Shown here: piece by piece, positions 1 to 5,525 of the stretch | Numbering within the stretch: the first letter of the stretch is position 1 | Layout of the letters: each line of letters opens with the position of its first letter | Source: XYD2-FULL-39-9 sp964561035 | GTDB lineage: Bacteria; Patescibacteriota; Patescibacteriia; Magasanikbacterales; GWA2-37-8 | NCBI GenBank assembly: GCA_964561035.1 | Contig: CAZLNR010000014.1 | Span: 1 to 22,746 of the forward strand | Direction of reading: 5' to 3' | DNA: 22,746 nucleotides | Program-made: the position numbers and the translations under genes | Notes under the pieces: generated by a model | What the model saw: only the letters and a program-made list of their open reading frames with translations | Database searches by the model: none | What the model was told of the DNA's origin: nothing

Positions 1-208
1 TTTTTCTCGACATATTTATTATAAATTGTTTTTGTATAATTGTGAATAGTAAAAGTAAAAGTTATACACAGGGGAGAGAAAATAAAATATTTTTCTAAAT
101 TTTTAATTTTGTTTTTTTAAACAAGCTAGTAAATAGTTTTATAATTTATTTTTTTATTATTACATAACACGTATTTTTTTATTTAAAAATTTAATTTTTA
201 AATAAAAA
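1..208. other. AT-rich intergenic region with one DnaA-box-like site
   Basis: No credible coding frame is present. The stretch is extremely AT-rich, with long T and A runs. The 9-mer TTATACACA at 62-70 fits the DnaA-box consensus TTATNCACA. A second, imperfect box (TTATCCACT on the minus strand) lies at 837-845. dnaA and the usual origin-neighbour genes are not in the window, so an origin cannot be claimed. Confidence 0.4.
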
Positions 209-240
209 CAAAAAACTACGATCGTGTCGCAGTTTTTTGT
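209..240 (-). terminator. Rho-independent terminator of the 63-aa ORF
   Basis: An inverted repeat of about 11 bp per arm (AAAAACTGCGA and TCGTAGTTTTT read on the minus strand, one mismatch, loop CACGA) is followed on the minus strand by a T-rich tail. It lies about 50 nt downstream of the 63-aa minus-strand ORF. It also has T residues on the plus side, but no plus-strand gene precedes it. Confidence 0.7.
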
Positions 241-286
241 TTTTGCTCGAAGTCCTCCTTGGTTTTTGTGTGTCGAGCGGCACGAT

Positions 287-478
287 TTAGCGCGGATTTG
301 TGGTCATGCCGCTATAGTGCGGCATGGAACCAACGAAGTTGCGCCAGGTGTCGGCGAGTTTGGTTGAAGGTGCTGCTTCCCGAACATTGGGCAGGTACTC
401 GCCATACCGAGCCTTGGTATACATGGTCGAGCCTAGGGCTGCGGCCACGAGAATCGCGATCGCGAAGATCTTTAGCAT
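287..478 (-). CDS. small single-TM or secreted protein, 63 aa, unknown
   Basis: I do not recognise this protein. It opens with MLKIFAIAILVAAALG, a hydrophobic stretch over residues 3-17 that could be a signal peptide or a membrane anchor. A polar tail of about 45 residues follows, with no cysteine. I chose ATG 478 because a TTGATT-17-TAAACT promoter lies directly upstream. Its predicted start site falls on or next to this ATG, and a longer TTG-start frame from 514 would begin inside the -35 box. A terminator follows at 209-240, so this is a self-contained unit. Its base composition is clearly GC-richer than the neighbouring genes. It may be recently acquired, or a lineage-specific small exported protein. 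Confidence 0.5.
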   Translation of the reverse strand: MLKIFAIAILVAAALGSTMYTKARYGEYLPNVREAAPSTKLADTWRNFVGSMPHYSGMTTNPR

Positions 479-485
479 AGACATC

Positions 486-514
486 AGTTTACCCGATAAT
501 GTGAGAAAAATCAA
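486..514 (-). promoter_or_regulatory. sigma70-type promoter for the 63-aa ORF
   Basis: On the minus strand TTGATT (514-509) and TAAACT (491-486) are separated by 17 nt. The -10 box ends 7 nt before ATG 478, so the expected transcript starts at or next to the start codon (leaderless). Confidence 0.55.
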
Positions 515-531
515 GATGTGACAGAATAAGG

Positions 532-779
532 CTATAAAAACAAAAATACCCCGATTCTATTCTGGGTATCTTTGTTGAGGGCTCGAATTGGTTGGCCATA
601 CAACGCGTCGAGCTGCGAGTTGTATAGGTTGTCCATGATGGACTTCTGTGACAAGGTTGTCAGCTGAGGCGCGAAAGCACCCTTCGCTAGTGTTGGAAGC
701 AACCTTGAAACAGTATCGCCATGCCAATGCCGGCGATGAGGAGTGCGCGGTGGAAGCCGAATTTGAGCGATCTCCGCAT
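532..779 (-). pseudogene. small signal-peptide-bearing gene, apparently frameshifted
   Basis: From ATG 779 the frame encodes 30 residues (MRRSLKFGFHRALLIAGIGM and so on, ending LFQGCFQH) and stops at 687-689. This is a basic N-terminus plus a hydrophobic core, as in a signal peptide. GC-biased third positions continue past the stop in the -1 frame. That frame stays open through LPTLAKGAFAPQL and SIMDNLYNSQLDALYGQP down to a stop at 532-534, inside the terminator tail. A single-base loss near 698-703 would explain this, giving a protein of about 80 aa. Alternatives are a real 30-aa peptide or an assembly indel. A strong promoter (788-815) and a terminator (542-572) bracket the unit. I do not recognise the family. 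Confidence 0.35.
542..572 (-). terminator. Rho-independent terminator between the two small-ORF units
   Basis: On the minus strand ATACCC (569-564) and GGGTAT (551-546) form a stem with a 12-nt loop, followed by TTTTTGTTTTTA. It lies upstream of the promoter at 486-514 and ends the transcript starting near 780. Confidence 0.6.
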
Positions 780-787
780 AAAAGAAA

Positions 788-815
788 ATTATACTCTTGT
801 TTTTTTAAACGTCAA
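788..815 (-). promoter_or_regulatory. strong sigma70-type promoter, probably leaderless
   Basis: On the minus strand TTGACG (815-810) and TATAAT (793-788) are separated by 16 nt. ATG 779 lies only 8 nt beyond the -10 box, so little or no 5' leader is expected. A perfect 18-bp palindrome (820-837) abuts the -35 box. Confidence 0.65.
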
Positions 816-819
816 TATT

Positions 820-837
820 TTTTGTAAATTTACAAAA
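820..837. repeat. perfect 18-bp palindrome, candidate operator
   Basis: TTTTGTAAATTTACAAAA reads identically on both strands. It lies 4 bp upstream of the -35 box of the promoter at 788-815, a position suited to an activator or repressor dimer or an UP-like element. It has no T-tail context suggesting a terminator. Confidence 0.45.
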
Positions 838-866
838 GTGGATAACTTTTTGATAAAAAATTTATA

Positions 867-900
867 AAATAATACCTGTTTTTTTGTACAGGTATTATTT
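867..900 (-). terminator. terminator of the rpmF-nusB-rnc-tRNA operon
   Basis: A 13-bp stem (AAATAATACCTGT with ACAGGTATTATTT) encloses an 8-nt loop. On the minus strand it is followed by TTAT and a T-rich stretch. It lies 18 nt beyond the 3' end of tRNA-Arg(TCG). Confidence 0.8.
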
Positions 901-918
901 AAGAGGTTAATAAATGAG

Positions 919-990
919 TGCTCCCAAAGGGAATCGAACCCCTATCTTCAGGTTCGAAGCCTGATATTCTATCCGTTGAACTATGGGAGC
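919..990 (-). tRNA. tRNA-Arg(TCG)
   Basis: It folds as a cloverleaf with acceptor GCTCCCA/TGGGAGC and discriminator A. The D-arm is Arg-like, the anticodon loop is CTTCGAA on a TCAGG/CCTGA stem, and the T-arm contains GTTCGATTC. Anticodon TCG reads CGA and CGG codons. The 3' CCA is not encoded (CTC follows). It is the last gene of the rpmF-nusB-rnc operon. Confidence 0.93.
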
Positions 991-995
991 GTGTG

Positions 996-1068
996 TGGGT
1001 CGCCTGGGGATCGAACCCAGGACCTTATCCTTAAGAGGGATCTGCTCTACCAGCTGAGCTAGCGACCC
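996..1068 (-). tRNA. tRNA-Lys(CTT)
   Basis: Acceptor GGGTCGC pairs with GCGACCC, with discriminator A. The D-arm is GCTCAGCTGGTAGAGC, the anticodon loop is CTCTTAA with anticodon CTT (reads AAG), and the T-loop is TTCGATC. The outermost anticodon-stem pair (G-A) is mismatched. CCA is not encoded. It lies 5 nt beyond the rnc stop codon and 5 nt before tRNA-Arg, so it is probably excised from the rnc transcript. Confidence 0.92.
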
Positions 1069-1073
1069 GTTAT

Positions 1074-1832
1074 CTACAATTTTATGATATTTATTTTTGG
1101 CCCTTTCCAGCCTTTTATTTTTAAACCTGCCTCGGCAGCTTCGGTTTGCGCTTCTTGTTTGCTTGTGCCTTCGCCGGTTGCTACCAAAGTTTTATCCAAA
1201 TACACGCCAACCTTAAATGATTTTATATGGTCAGGACCTTCTTCGTGTAAAACGCGGTAGGTTGGAGTGATTCCTTCGATTTCTTGTGCAGATTCTTGAA
1301 AACGGCTTTTAGCATCTAAATACAAACCATTTTCTAAAATATATGGAAGTTTTGGTAAAATCCAACGCGCAATAAATTGCTGTGCGATTTCATAGCCTCT
1401 ATCAAGATAAATTGCGCCAATGAGCGCTTCTATGGCGTTAGCCATAATATAATCACGAGCTTTGGTGCCGGCATCTTTTGATTCGCCATGACTTAGAAAC
1501 AGATATTCTTCCATGCCGATTTCGTATGCAATACTGGCCAAGATTTTTGCGTTGACCAGAGCAGCGCGCCAGTTGGTAAGTTCGCCTTCAGGGTTGCCGT
1601 ATTCTTTATACAAAAATTCAGTTACCACTAGTTCAAGCACTGCGTCGCCTAAAAATTCTAAACGTTCATTGTGGCCAAGAACAAAATCATGATGCTCGTT
1701 TAAATATGAACGGTGTACAAAAGCTTGTACTAGCAATTCTGGTTTTTTAAACGGAATGCCGAGCTTTTCTTGTAAATCAGAAAAACCTTTTTCGCTCACT
1801 TCTTCAATTGTAAAAATATTTTCTGGAGCCAT
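1074..1832 (-). CDS. rnc: ribonuclease III
   Basis: RNase III cleaves double-stranded RNA in rRNA and mRNA processing. The protein is 252 aa, close to the usual 220-250. It has the catalytic-domain signature NERLEFLGD at residues 55-63 and the second metal-binding helix MANAIEALIGAIYLD at 130-144. A C-terminal double-stranded RNA-binding domain follows from about 170 (SRFQESAQE, then TSKQEAQTEAAEAGL). The catalytic Asp usual in the second helix (LADxxEALIG in E. coli) is Asn132 here, while the essential Glu (E135) is kept. This variant also occurs in other functional family members, so I do not call it inactive. The gene starts 2 bp after nusB and is followed by two tRNAs, all in one operon with rpmF. 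Confidence 0.97.
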   Translation of the reverse strand: MAPENIFTIEEVSEKGFSDLQEKLGIPFKKPELLVQAFVHRSYLNEHHDFVLGHNERLEFLGDAVLELVVTEFLYKEYGNPEGELTNWRAALVNAKILASIAYEIGMEEYLFLSHGESKDAGTKARDYIMANAIEALIGAIYLDRGYEIAQQFIARWILPKLPYILENGLYLDAKSRFQESAQEIEGITPTYRVLHEEGPDHIKSFKVGVYLDKTLVATGEGTSKQEAQTEAAEAGLKIKGWKGPKINIIKL

Positions 1833-1834
1833 AA

Positions 1835-2284
1835 TTATTGGTGGGCAGGCGCAGTATCGGAAGCTGTAGAATCACTCATATCTTTGTAAATGGCGCCTAA
1901 TACACCATTTACAAATCTTCCTGAAGAAGGGCCGCCAAAGTTTTTAGCCAGCTCAATCGCTTCGTTTATTGCTACTTTAGGGGGTACTTGATTGTTAAAT
2001 TTTAATTCGTATATACCAATACGCAGCACGTTTCGGTCAATGATAGTAATCTGATCAATTGGCCATTGTGGAGCATGATGAGTAATAATAGCGTCAATAT
2101 CCTTCATGTTGGCGCAAACATCCTCTATGATTTTTTTGGCAAATTCAGTTTCTTCCAATCCGGGACCAAATTCTTTTAAATCCCTATCCATAATAGTCGG
2201 CAAAGAATCCGCAGGTTGCCCGCGAAAATCCCACTCAAACAGAGCTTGCATGGCAATACTTCTGGCTAAATGGCGATTAGACAT
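1835..2284 (-). CDS. nusB: transcription antitermination protein NusB
   Basis: NusB binds boxA RNA with NusE (S10) in rRNA antitermination and ribosome maturation. The 149-aa length is normal. Family hallmarks are the N-terminal RHLARSIAMQALFEWDF, the central IDRNVLRIGIYEL and the C-terminal KVAINEAIELAKNFGGPSSGRFVNGVLGAI (given here in parts: KVAINEAIELAK, then SSGRFVNGVLG). The protein should be all-helical and cytoplasmic. It sits 7 bp downstream of rpmF and 2 bp upstream of rnc, so the three are almost certainly cotranscribed. The last 15 residues are low-complexity and Ala/Ser/Thr-rich. Confidence 0.96.
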   Translation of the reverse strand: MSNRHLARSIAMQALFEWDFRGQPADSLPTIMDRDLKEFGPGLEETEFAKKIIEDVCANMKDIDAIITHHAPQWPIDQITIIDRNVLRIGIYELKFNNQVPPKVAINEAIELAKNFGGPSSGRFVNGVLGAIYKDMSDSTASDTAPAHQ

Positions 2285-2291
2285 ATATGAT

Positions 2292-2507
2292 TTATGCCTT
2301 TTTGGTTTTCTTGACGGTTCGGTTAGTGCGTTTTTCTACATTGACAACACTTTTGCCTTTGTAGTAACCGCAAAATGCGCAAGCGCGATGTGGGCGCAAT
2401 GGTTTTTTGCACTTTGGGCATGGGTTGAAAGCTGTTTCTGCCAAAGCAAAATGCGCAGCGCGTCGGCGTTTGTGTGAAGACGTTCGTCTATGACCGGGTA
2501 ACCCCAT
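2292..2507 (-). CDS. rpmF: 50S ribosomal protein L32
   Basis: The protein is 71 aa. The N-terminal third has the L32 pattern HRRTSSHKRRRAAHF, corresponding to the KTSKSRRDKRRAH region of the family. A CPKC (residues about 30-33) and CAFC zinc ribbon follows, then GYYKGKSVV, which matches the family's C-terminal GYYNGREV-like motif. It is therefore the zinc-binding form of L32. The Lys/Arg-rich C-terminus is typical. The start ATG 2507 has no clear Shine-Dalgarno sequence. It is the first gene of the rpmF-nusB-rnc-tRNA operon and probably carries the operon promoter. Confidence 0.95.
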   Translation of the reverse strand: MGLPGHRRTSSHKRRRAAHFALAETAFNPCPKCKKPLRPHRACAFCGYYKGKSVVNVEKRTNRTVKKTKKA

Positions 2508-2543
2508 ATAATATGAAATTAAAGGTTAATTAGTATGACTAAT

Positions 2544-2572
2544 ACAATACATCAAAACTGAGATTTTGGCAA
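2544..2572 (-). promoter_or_regulatory. possible promoter of the rpmF operon
   Basis: On the minus strand TTGCCA (2572-2567) and TATTGT (2549-2544) are separated by 17 nt, about 37 nt before ATG 2507. A 6-bp dyad, ATTAGT-atg-ACTAAT (2529-2543), lies at the expected start site. Other weak -10 candidates exist closer to the gene. Confidence 0.35.
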
Positions 2573-2610
2573 GAGCTAGGCTAAAATAGGGCAAAATTCA
2601 GGTTTTTACA

Positions 2611-2639
2611 TTGACAAAATGGCTAAAAAATGGTACAAT
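2611..2639 (+). promoter_or_regulatory. consensus promoter for the 216-aa gene
   Basis: TTGACA (2611-2616), a 17-nt spacer and TACAAT (2634-2639), with TGG immediately before the -10 (extended -10). The predicted start near 2646 gives a leader of about 28 nt before ATG 2674. The core is almost identical to the promoter at 18831-18859. Confidence 0.85.
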
Positions 2640-2673
2640 TAATATTGTATTTAGTTATTTTAACACAATACGT

Positions 2674-3324
2674 ATGCCAGAAAATTCTTCACACCATCAA
2701 ATTGGCCGGGATATTGAGGATTCATTACGAGGGGCAAATTTAAAAAAGACTGGAGATAAGCCCTCGCAATCGGATGATCTTCATTTTGCCGAAGGAACAA
2801 ACCCTGGTATTAAACGAATTCAAGCAGAAACAAAAAAACCCGATGGCGGATTGCGGGAGGAGGTTAGCAGTATTTTGCAAGGTTTACATGAAGCTTCTGT
2901 GCAAATAAAAACCGAAAAACCGCTCGCCGAAGCTGAAGCAAGAAAAACCGCTGCAGCAAAAAAAGTGGCAGAATTACGCCAAGCCGAAGAAGAACGGGAT
3001 TGGGAAGGTGCAATAAAGCTTGCTAAACAAAAAATTGCTGATGCGGAAGCAGGCCAACAACCAGCGGTAAAAGGAGTTGATCTGAGACAGAAAATTGCTG
3101 CGACTTTAAAATCTGATAATGAAGCCAGAGCTGTGGCAGAAGAGCAGCGATGGCTGCAGGCTGAAGAAACAGCTAAAAGAAAAATCGCCCTAGAAGCACA
3201 TGATAATGATCAGTGGGAGGCAGCTGAATTGGCGGCAAAAAAAGCGATTGCAGAAAAGAAGTCAGCAAATCAGTCTGCGATCGGTCGTTTAATGGAGCGT
3301 TTAGGCTTGAGAAAAAAGAAATAA
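2674..3324 (+). CDS. charged, helical, cysteine-free protein of unknown function, 216 aa
   Basis: I do not recognise a family. I chose ATG 2674 because the longer TTG frame at 2611 starts inside the -35 box of the promoter. Residues 1-75 are polar and probably disordered. From about 80 to 205 the protein is Ala/Glu/Lys-rich and predicted helical or coiled-coil. This part contains three related blocks: RDWEGAIKLAKQKIADAE, RWLQAEETAKRKIALEA and QWEAAELAAKKAIAEKK. The C-terminus is basic (RLGLRKKK). There is no signal peptide, TM segment or cysteine. It has its own promoter and terminator and is followed by a second helical protein with an independent promoter. The TolA-like composition alone does not support a function. 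Confidence 0.7.
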   Translation: MPENSSHHQIGRDIEDSLRGANLKKTGDKPSQSDDLHFAEGTNPGIKRIQAETKKPDGGLREEVSSILQGLHEASVQIKTEKPLAEAEARKTAAAKKVAELRQAEEERDWEGAIKLAKQKIADAEAGQQPAVKGVDLRQKIAATLKSDNEARAVAEEQRWLQAEETAKRKIALEAHDNDQWEAAELAAKKAIAEKKSANQSAIGRLMERLGLRKKK

Positions 3325-3332
3325 ATAAAATT

Positions 3333-3367
3333 AAAATACCCTGGATTTTTTCCAGGGTATTTTTTTT
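3333..3367 (+). terminator. Rho-independent terminator after the 216-aa gene
   Basis: A 13-bp perfect stem (AAAATACCCTGGA with TCCAGGGTATTTT) and a 4-nt T loop are followed by a run of T. It separates this transcript from the promoter at 3371. Confidence 0.88.
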
Positions 3368-3370
3368 ACA

Positions 3371-3399
3371 TTGTAAAAACAGCAAAATTATGGTATAAT
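3371..3399 (+). promoter_or_regulatory. promoter of the 675-aa gene, extended -10
   Basis: TTGTAA (3371-3376), a 17-nt spacer ending TATGG, and TATAAT (3394-3399). The predicted start is near 3406, about 20 nt before ATG 3426. The TATGGTATAATATAT core recurs at the promoter of the gene at 15656. Confidence 0.8.
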
Positions 3400-3425
3400 A
3401 TATTTTATAAAATAGCTTGTTTTTT

Positions 3426-5453
3426 ATGTCGGAATTATCTGCAAAATATAGGCAAGAAATAGAGAGTAATTTTTCGTCTGAATTTTCTGATGCGTATGCT
3501 CGGCATAATGAGGAGCAAAAACAAAAACAAAAACGACTGGATGAGCTTCAAACAGACGCGGAAGAAAAATTGGCAAAATTTAAAGAAGGTTTAATTCCAG
3601 ATAATAAAAACACTGAATCTGCACGCGAGGTTGGGTTGGCAAGAAGTATACAGGGAGCCTTAAAAAGAAACGCCGTAAGACATGTGCGTGCAGAGCAACA
3701 TGAAGCTGATCGTGTTGATAAGCTTAAAACTAAAAAGCAGCAAGAAGGCCTTGATGCTTTTTTGGCAGAACAAAAATTGAAAAAACTTAAATCAATTACT
3801 CCTTCAAAGGCTGCGCTTGAAGCAAGGGCAGCGCGTGCTGCGGATTTGCATCGCAGAAAAATGGGTGCAAAAGCGGATCGTGTAATGAGAGAATACACCT
3901 CAGCCAAAGTGCGTGCTGAGCGTTTAGCGTATGCCAAAGCTTCTGCTAAAGCCAGAGAAGCTACTGGTCATGATGAGTTTGCTTCATATGAAGTTTCCGA
4001 TCAGCCAACCCAAGTTCTAGAGAAGGCAGAAAAGCCAGCTAACAAAAATGTCACAAGAAGAGCTGGATTAGATCAAGAAGACGAACAAGTTACTGAGCAA
4101 GCGCGGGAAAAAACTAAATTATGGAAAAATCTGGCAGAGACTTACTTAGCTGGTGGTGAGCAGGGGTTGGAAGAAGAGCTGTTTGATCCGCGCAGAGAAG
4201 GCAAGGTTTTGACTAGAGAGATTCTAGAAAAAGATAAACCGCTGCAAAAACAATTGGCAGTTATGTTTGCGGCCGACAGAGCTCAGCGCACATTGCAAGA
4301 TTTTATTATGGCCATGCCGACCGAAGAAGATTATGTGGCGAACGCAATGAAGCGAATGCGGGATGTGGGCAATGCAAGCGCAGATCAGAAGGCTGATTTG
4401 CCAAATAGAGGTGTGTTGGCAGAGTTAGAAGATATTGCTAGAAATTATAGGCCAGGAATTAATTATCAAGAACCTGTGTCGGGTGAGATACATAATAACG
4501 ATACTTTAACTTCAGGTCTGTCAGAAGATGCTGTTGATTTTCGTTATGTGCCAACGGTTAAACAAGGTGTTAAAGATGTAGAGGAATATAAGAAGCGACT
4601 AGAGGAAAAAGAAGAACGAATGTCTCAATTAACAAAAGACAAAGAAGAGTTCTTATTCGATTTTAATAATAAGACGCCTGTTAACGAGATAACAGTACGC
4701 GACCTAGCAGAACAGTCACAAAAAGCGTATGTAGATGCATATCGTGCCTATGACGCAAAAGCCACAAAAGATAAATCAGACGATTTGGTTGCGATGCTAA
4801 AGCCTCCTTTTTTTGCTTTAAGCCGCGCCGCACGAGATCTAAAACAGTTATACGTATCGATGACTGAAAGAAATAAAGTATTGTTGGCACAAGATCAAAT
4901 TGGTAAGAATTTGGCTGCAAGTGATTTAGTAAAACCAAAAGCAGGTTTGCGCCCAGATTTGGCAGCGGCCGCCGCAGAATCTAGTAGGCGCGAAGAAAGT
5001 ATGATTTCAGCTCGCCAGCAAAAAATAAACGCCGAAGTAGACAAAGCTTTAGATGTTGCGGAGAAAGGACAAGAAAAAATAATGTCAGTACACAAATTTT
5101 TTGCTCGCAACACAGAGCCGGGAGAAACAACTGCATATTTAAAACGAGTGCAAGAAAAATCTGGCATGAATCCAAATTTTTCTTCTCCGCTCACCAGAGA
5201 ATTAAAAAATAAAACTGTAAAAGAAGGTATTAAACAAATCGAAGATCAGCGAGTTGAGGGAATTAAGCGGCGCATGCAGGAAATTGAATTATACTTTGCA
5301 GATAAAAATCCCGAAGCTAAAACCAAGACTACGCGCCAATATTTGTTGGGCAGTGACATTAAAGGCTGGTTTAAGGGCGAGCAAAAAAGACTGCAACAAG
5401 AATATAAAGATTTATACAACAATGATTTGTATCAAAAGTATTTACAAAAATAG
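3426..5453 (+). CDS. long coiled-coil-like cytoplasmic protein of unknown function, 675 aa
   Basis: I do not recognise a family. The longer TTG frame (3417) adds only three residues and lies at the expected transcript start, so ATG 3426 is preferred. The protein is strongly charged (Lys/Arg/Glu/Asp), Ala-rich and contains no cysteine. It has no signal peptide or TM segment. Helical or coiled-coil character is evident over about 25-200 (HNEEQKQKQKRLDELQTDAE), 380-420 (DVEEYKKRLEEKEERMSQL) and 590-670. A less repetitive middle (about 230-370) could hold folded domains. It forms a single-gene unit, with promoter 3371-3399 and terminator 5459-5488, next to another charged helical protein. A structural or scaffolding role is possible but speculative. 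Confidence 0.75.
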   Translation: MSELSAKYRQEIESNFSSEFSDAYARHNEEQKQKQKRLDELQTDAEEKLAKFKEGLIPDNKNTESAREVGLARSIQGALKRNAVRHVRAEQHEADRVDKLKTKKQQEGLDAFLAEQKLKKLKSITPSKAALEARAARAADLHRRKMGAKADRVMREYTSAKVRAERLAYAKASAKAREATGHDEFASYEVSDQPTQVLEKAEKPANKNVTRRAGLDQEDEQVTEQAREKTKLWKNLAETYLAGGEQGLEEELFDPRREGKVLTREILEKDKPLQKQLAVMFAADRAQRTLQDFIMAMPTEEDYVANAMKRMRDVGNASADQKADLPNRGVLAELEDIARNYRPGINYQEPVSGEIHNNDTLTSGLSEDAVDFRYVPTVKQGVKDVEEYKKRLEEKEERMSQLTKDKEEFLFDFNNKTPVNEITVRDLAEQSQKAYVDAYRAYDAKATKDKSDDLVAMLKPPFFALSRAARDLKQLYVSMTERNKVLLAQDQIGKNLAASDLVKPKAGLRPDLAAAAAESSRREESMISARQQKINAEVDKALDVAEKGQEKIMSVHKFFARNTEPGETTAYLKRVQEKSGMNPNFSSPLTRELKNKTVKEGIKQIEDQRVEGIKRRMQEIELYFADKNPEAKTKTTRQYLLGSDIKGWFKGEQKRLQQEYKDLYNNDLYQKYLQK

Positions 5454-5458
5454 CATAC

Positions 5459-5488
5459 AAAAAGACCTGGGGACTCCTGGGTCTTTTT
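5459..5488 (+). terminator. Rho-independent terminator after the 675-aa gene
   Basis: AAAAAGACC pairs with GGTCTTTTT around a GC-rich loop (TGGGGACTCCTG), starting 6 nt after the stop codon, with a terminal T run. Confidence 0.82.
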
Positions 5489-5490
5489 AG

Positions 5491-5519
5491 TTGATTTTTT
5501 GTCCTGTTTTAGATAGTAT
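5491..5519 (+). promoter_or_regulatory. promoter of the FemAB-like gene, leaderless geometry
   Basis: TTGATT (5491-5496), a 17-nt spacer and TAGTAT (5514-5519). ATG 5526 lies 6 nt beyond the -10 box, so transcription would begin at the start codon. Confidence 0.6.
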
Positions 5520-5525
5520 ACGGGA

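Noticed and set aside
1..240. Replication origin
   Set aside because: Only one perfect DnaA-box-like 9-mer occurs in an AT-rich stretch, with no dnaA, dnaN or box cluster nearby. The same 9-mer also occurs at 15551, inside an inverted repeat.
259..480. Plus-strand ORF of 73 codons over the GC-rich island
   Set aside because: It is antisense to the promoter- and terminator-bounded minus-strand ORF, is rich in Arg, Ser, Cys and Trp, and has no promoter.
2611..2673. N-terminal extension of the 216-aa gene from TTG 2611
   Set aside because: The TTG is the first half of the -35 box of a consensus promoter, so this part is not transcribed.
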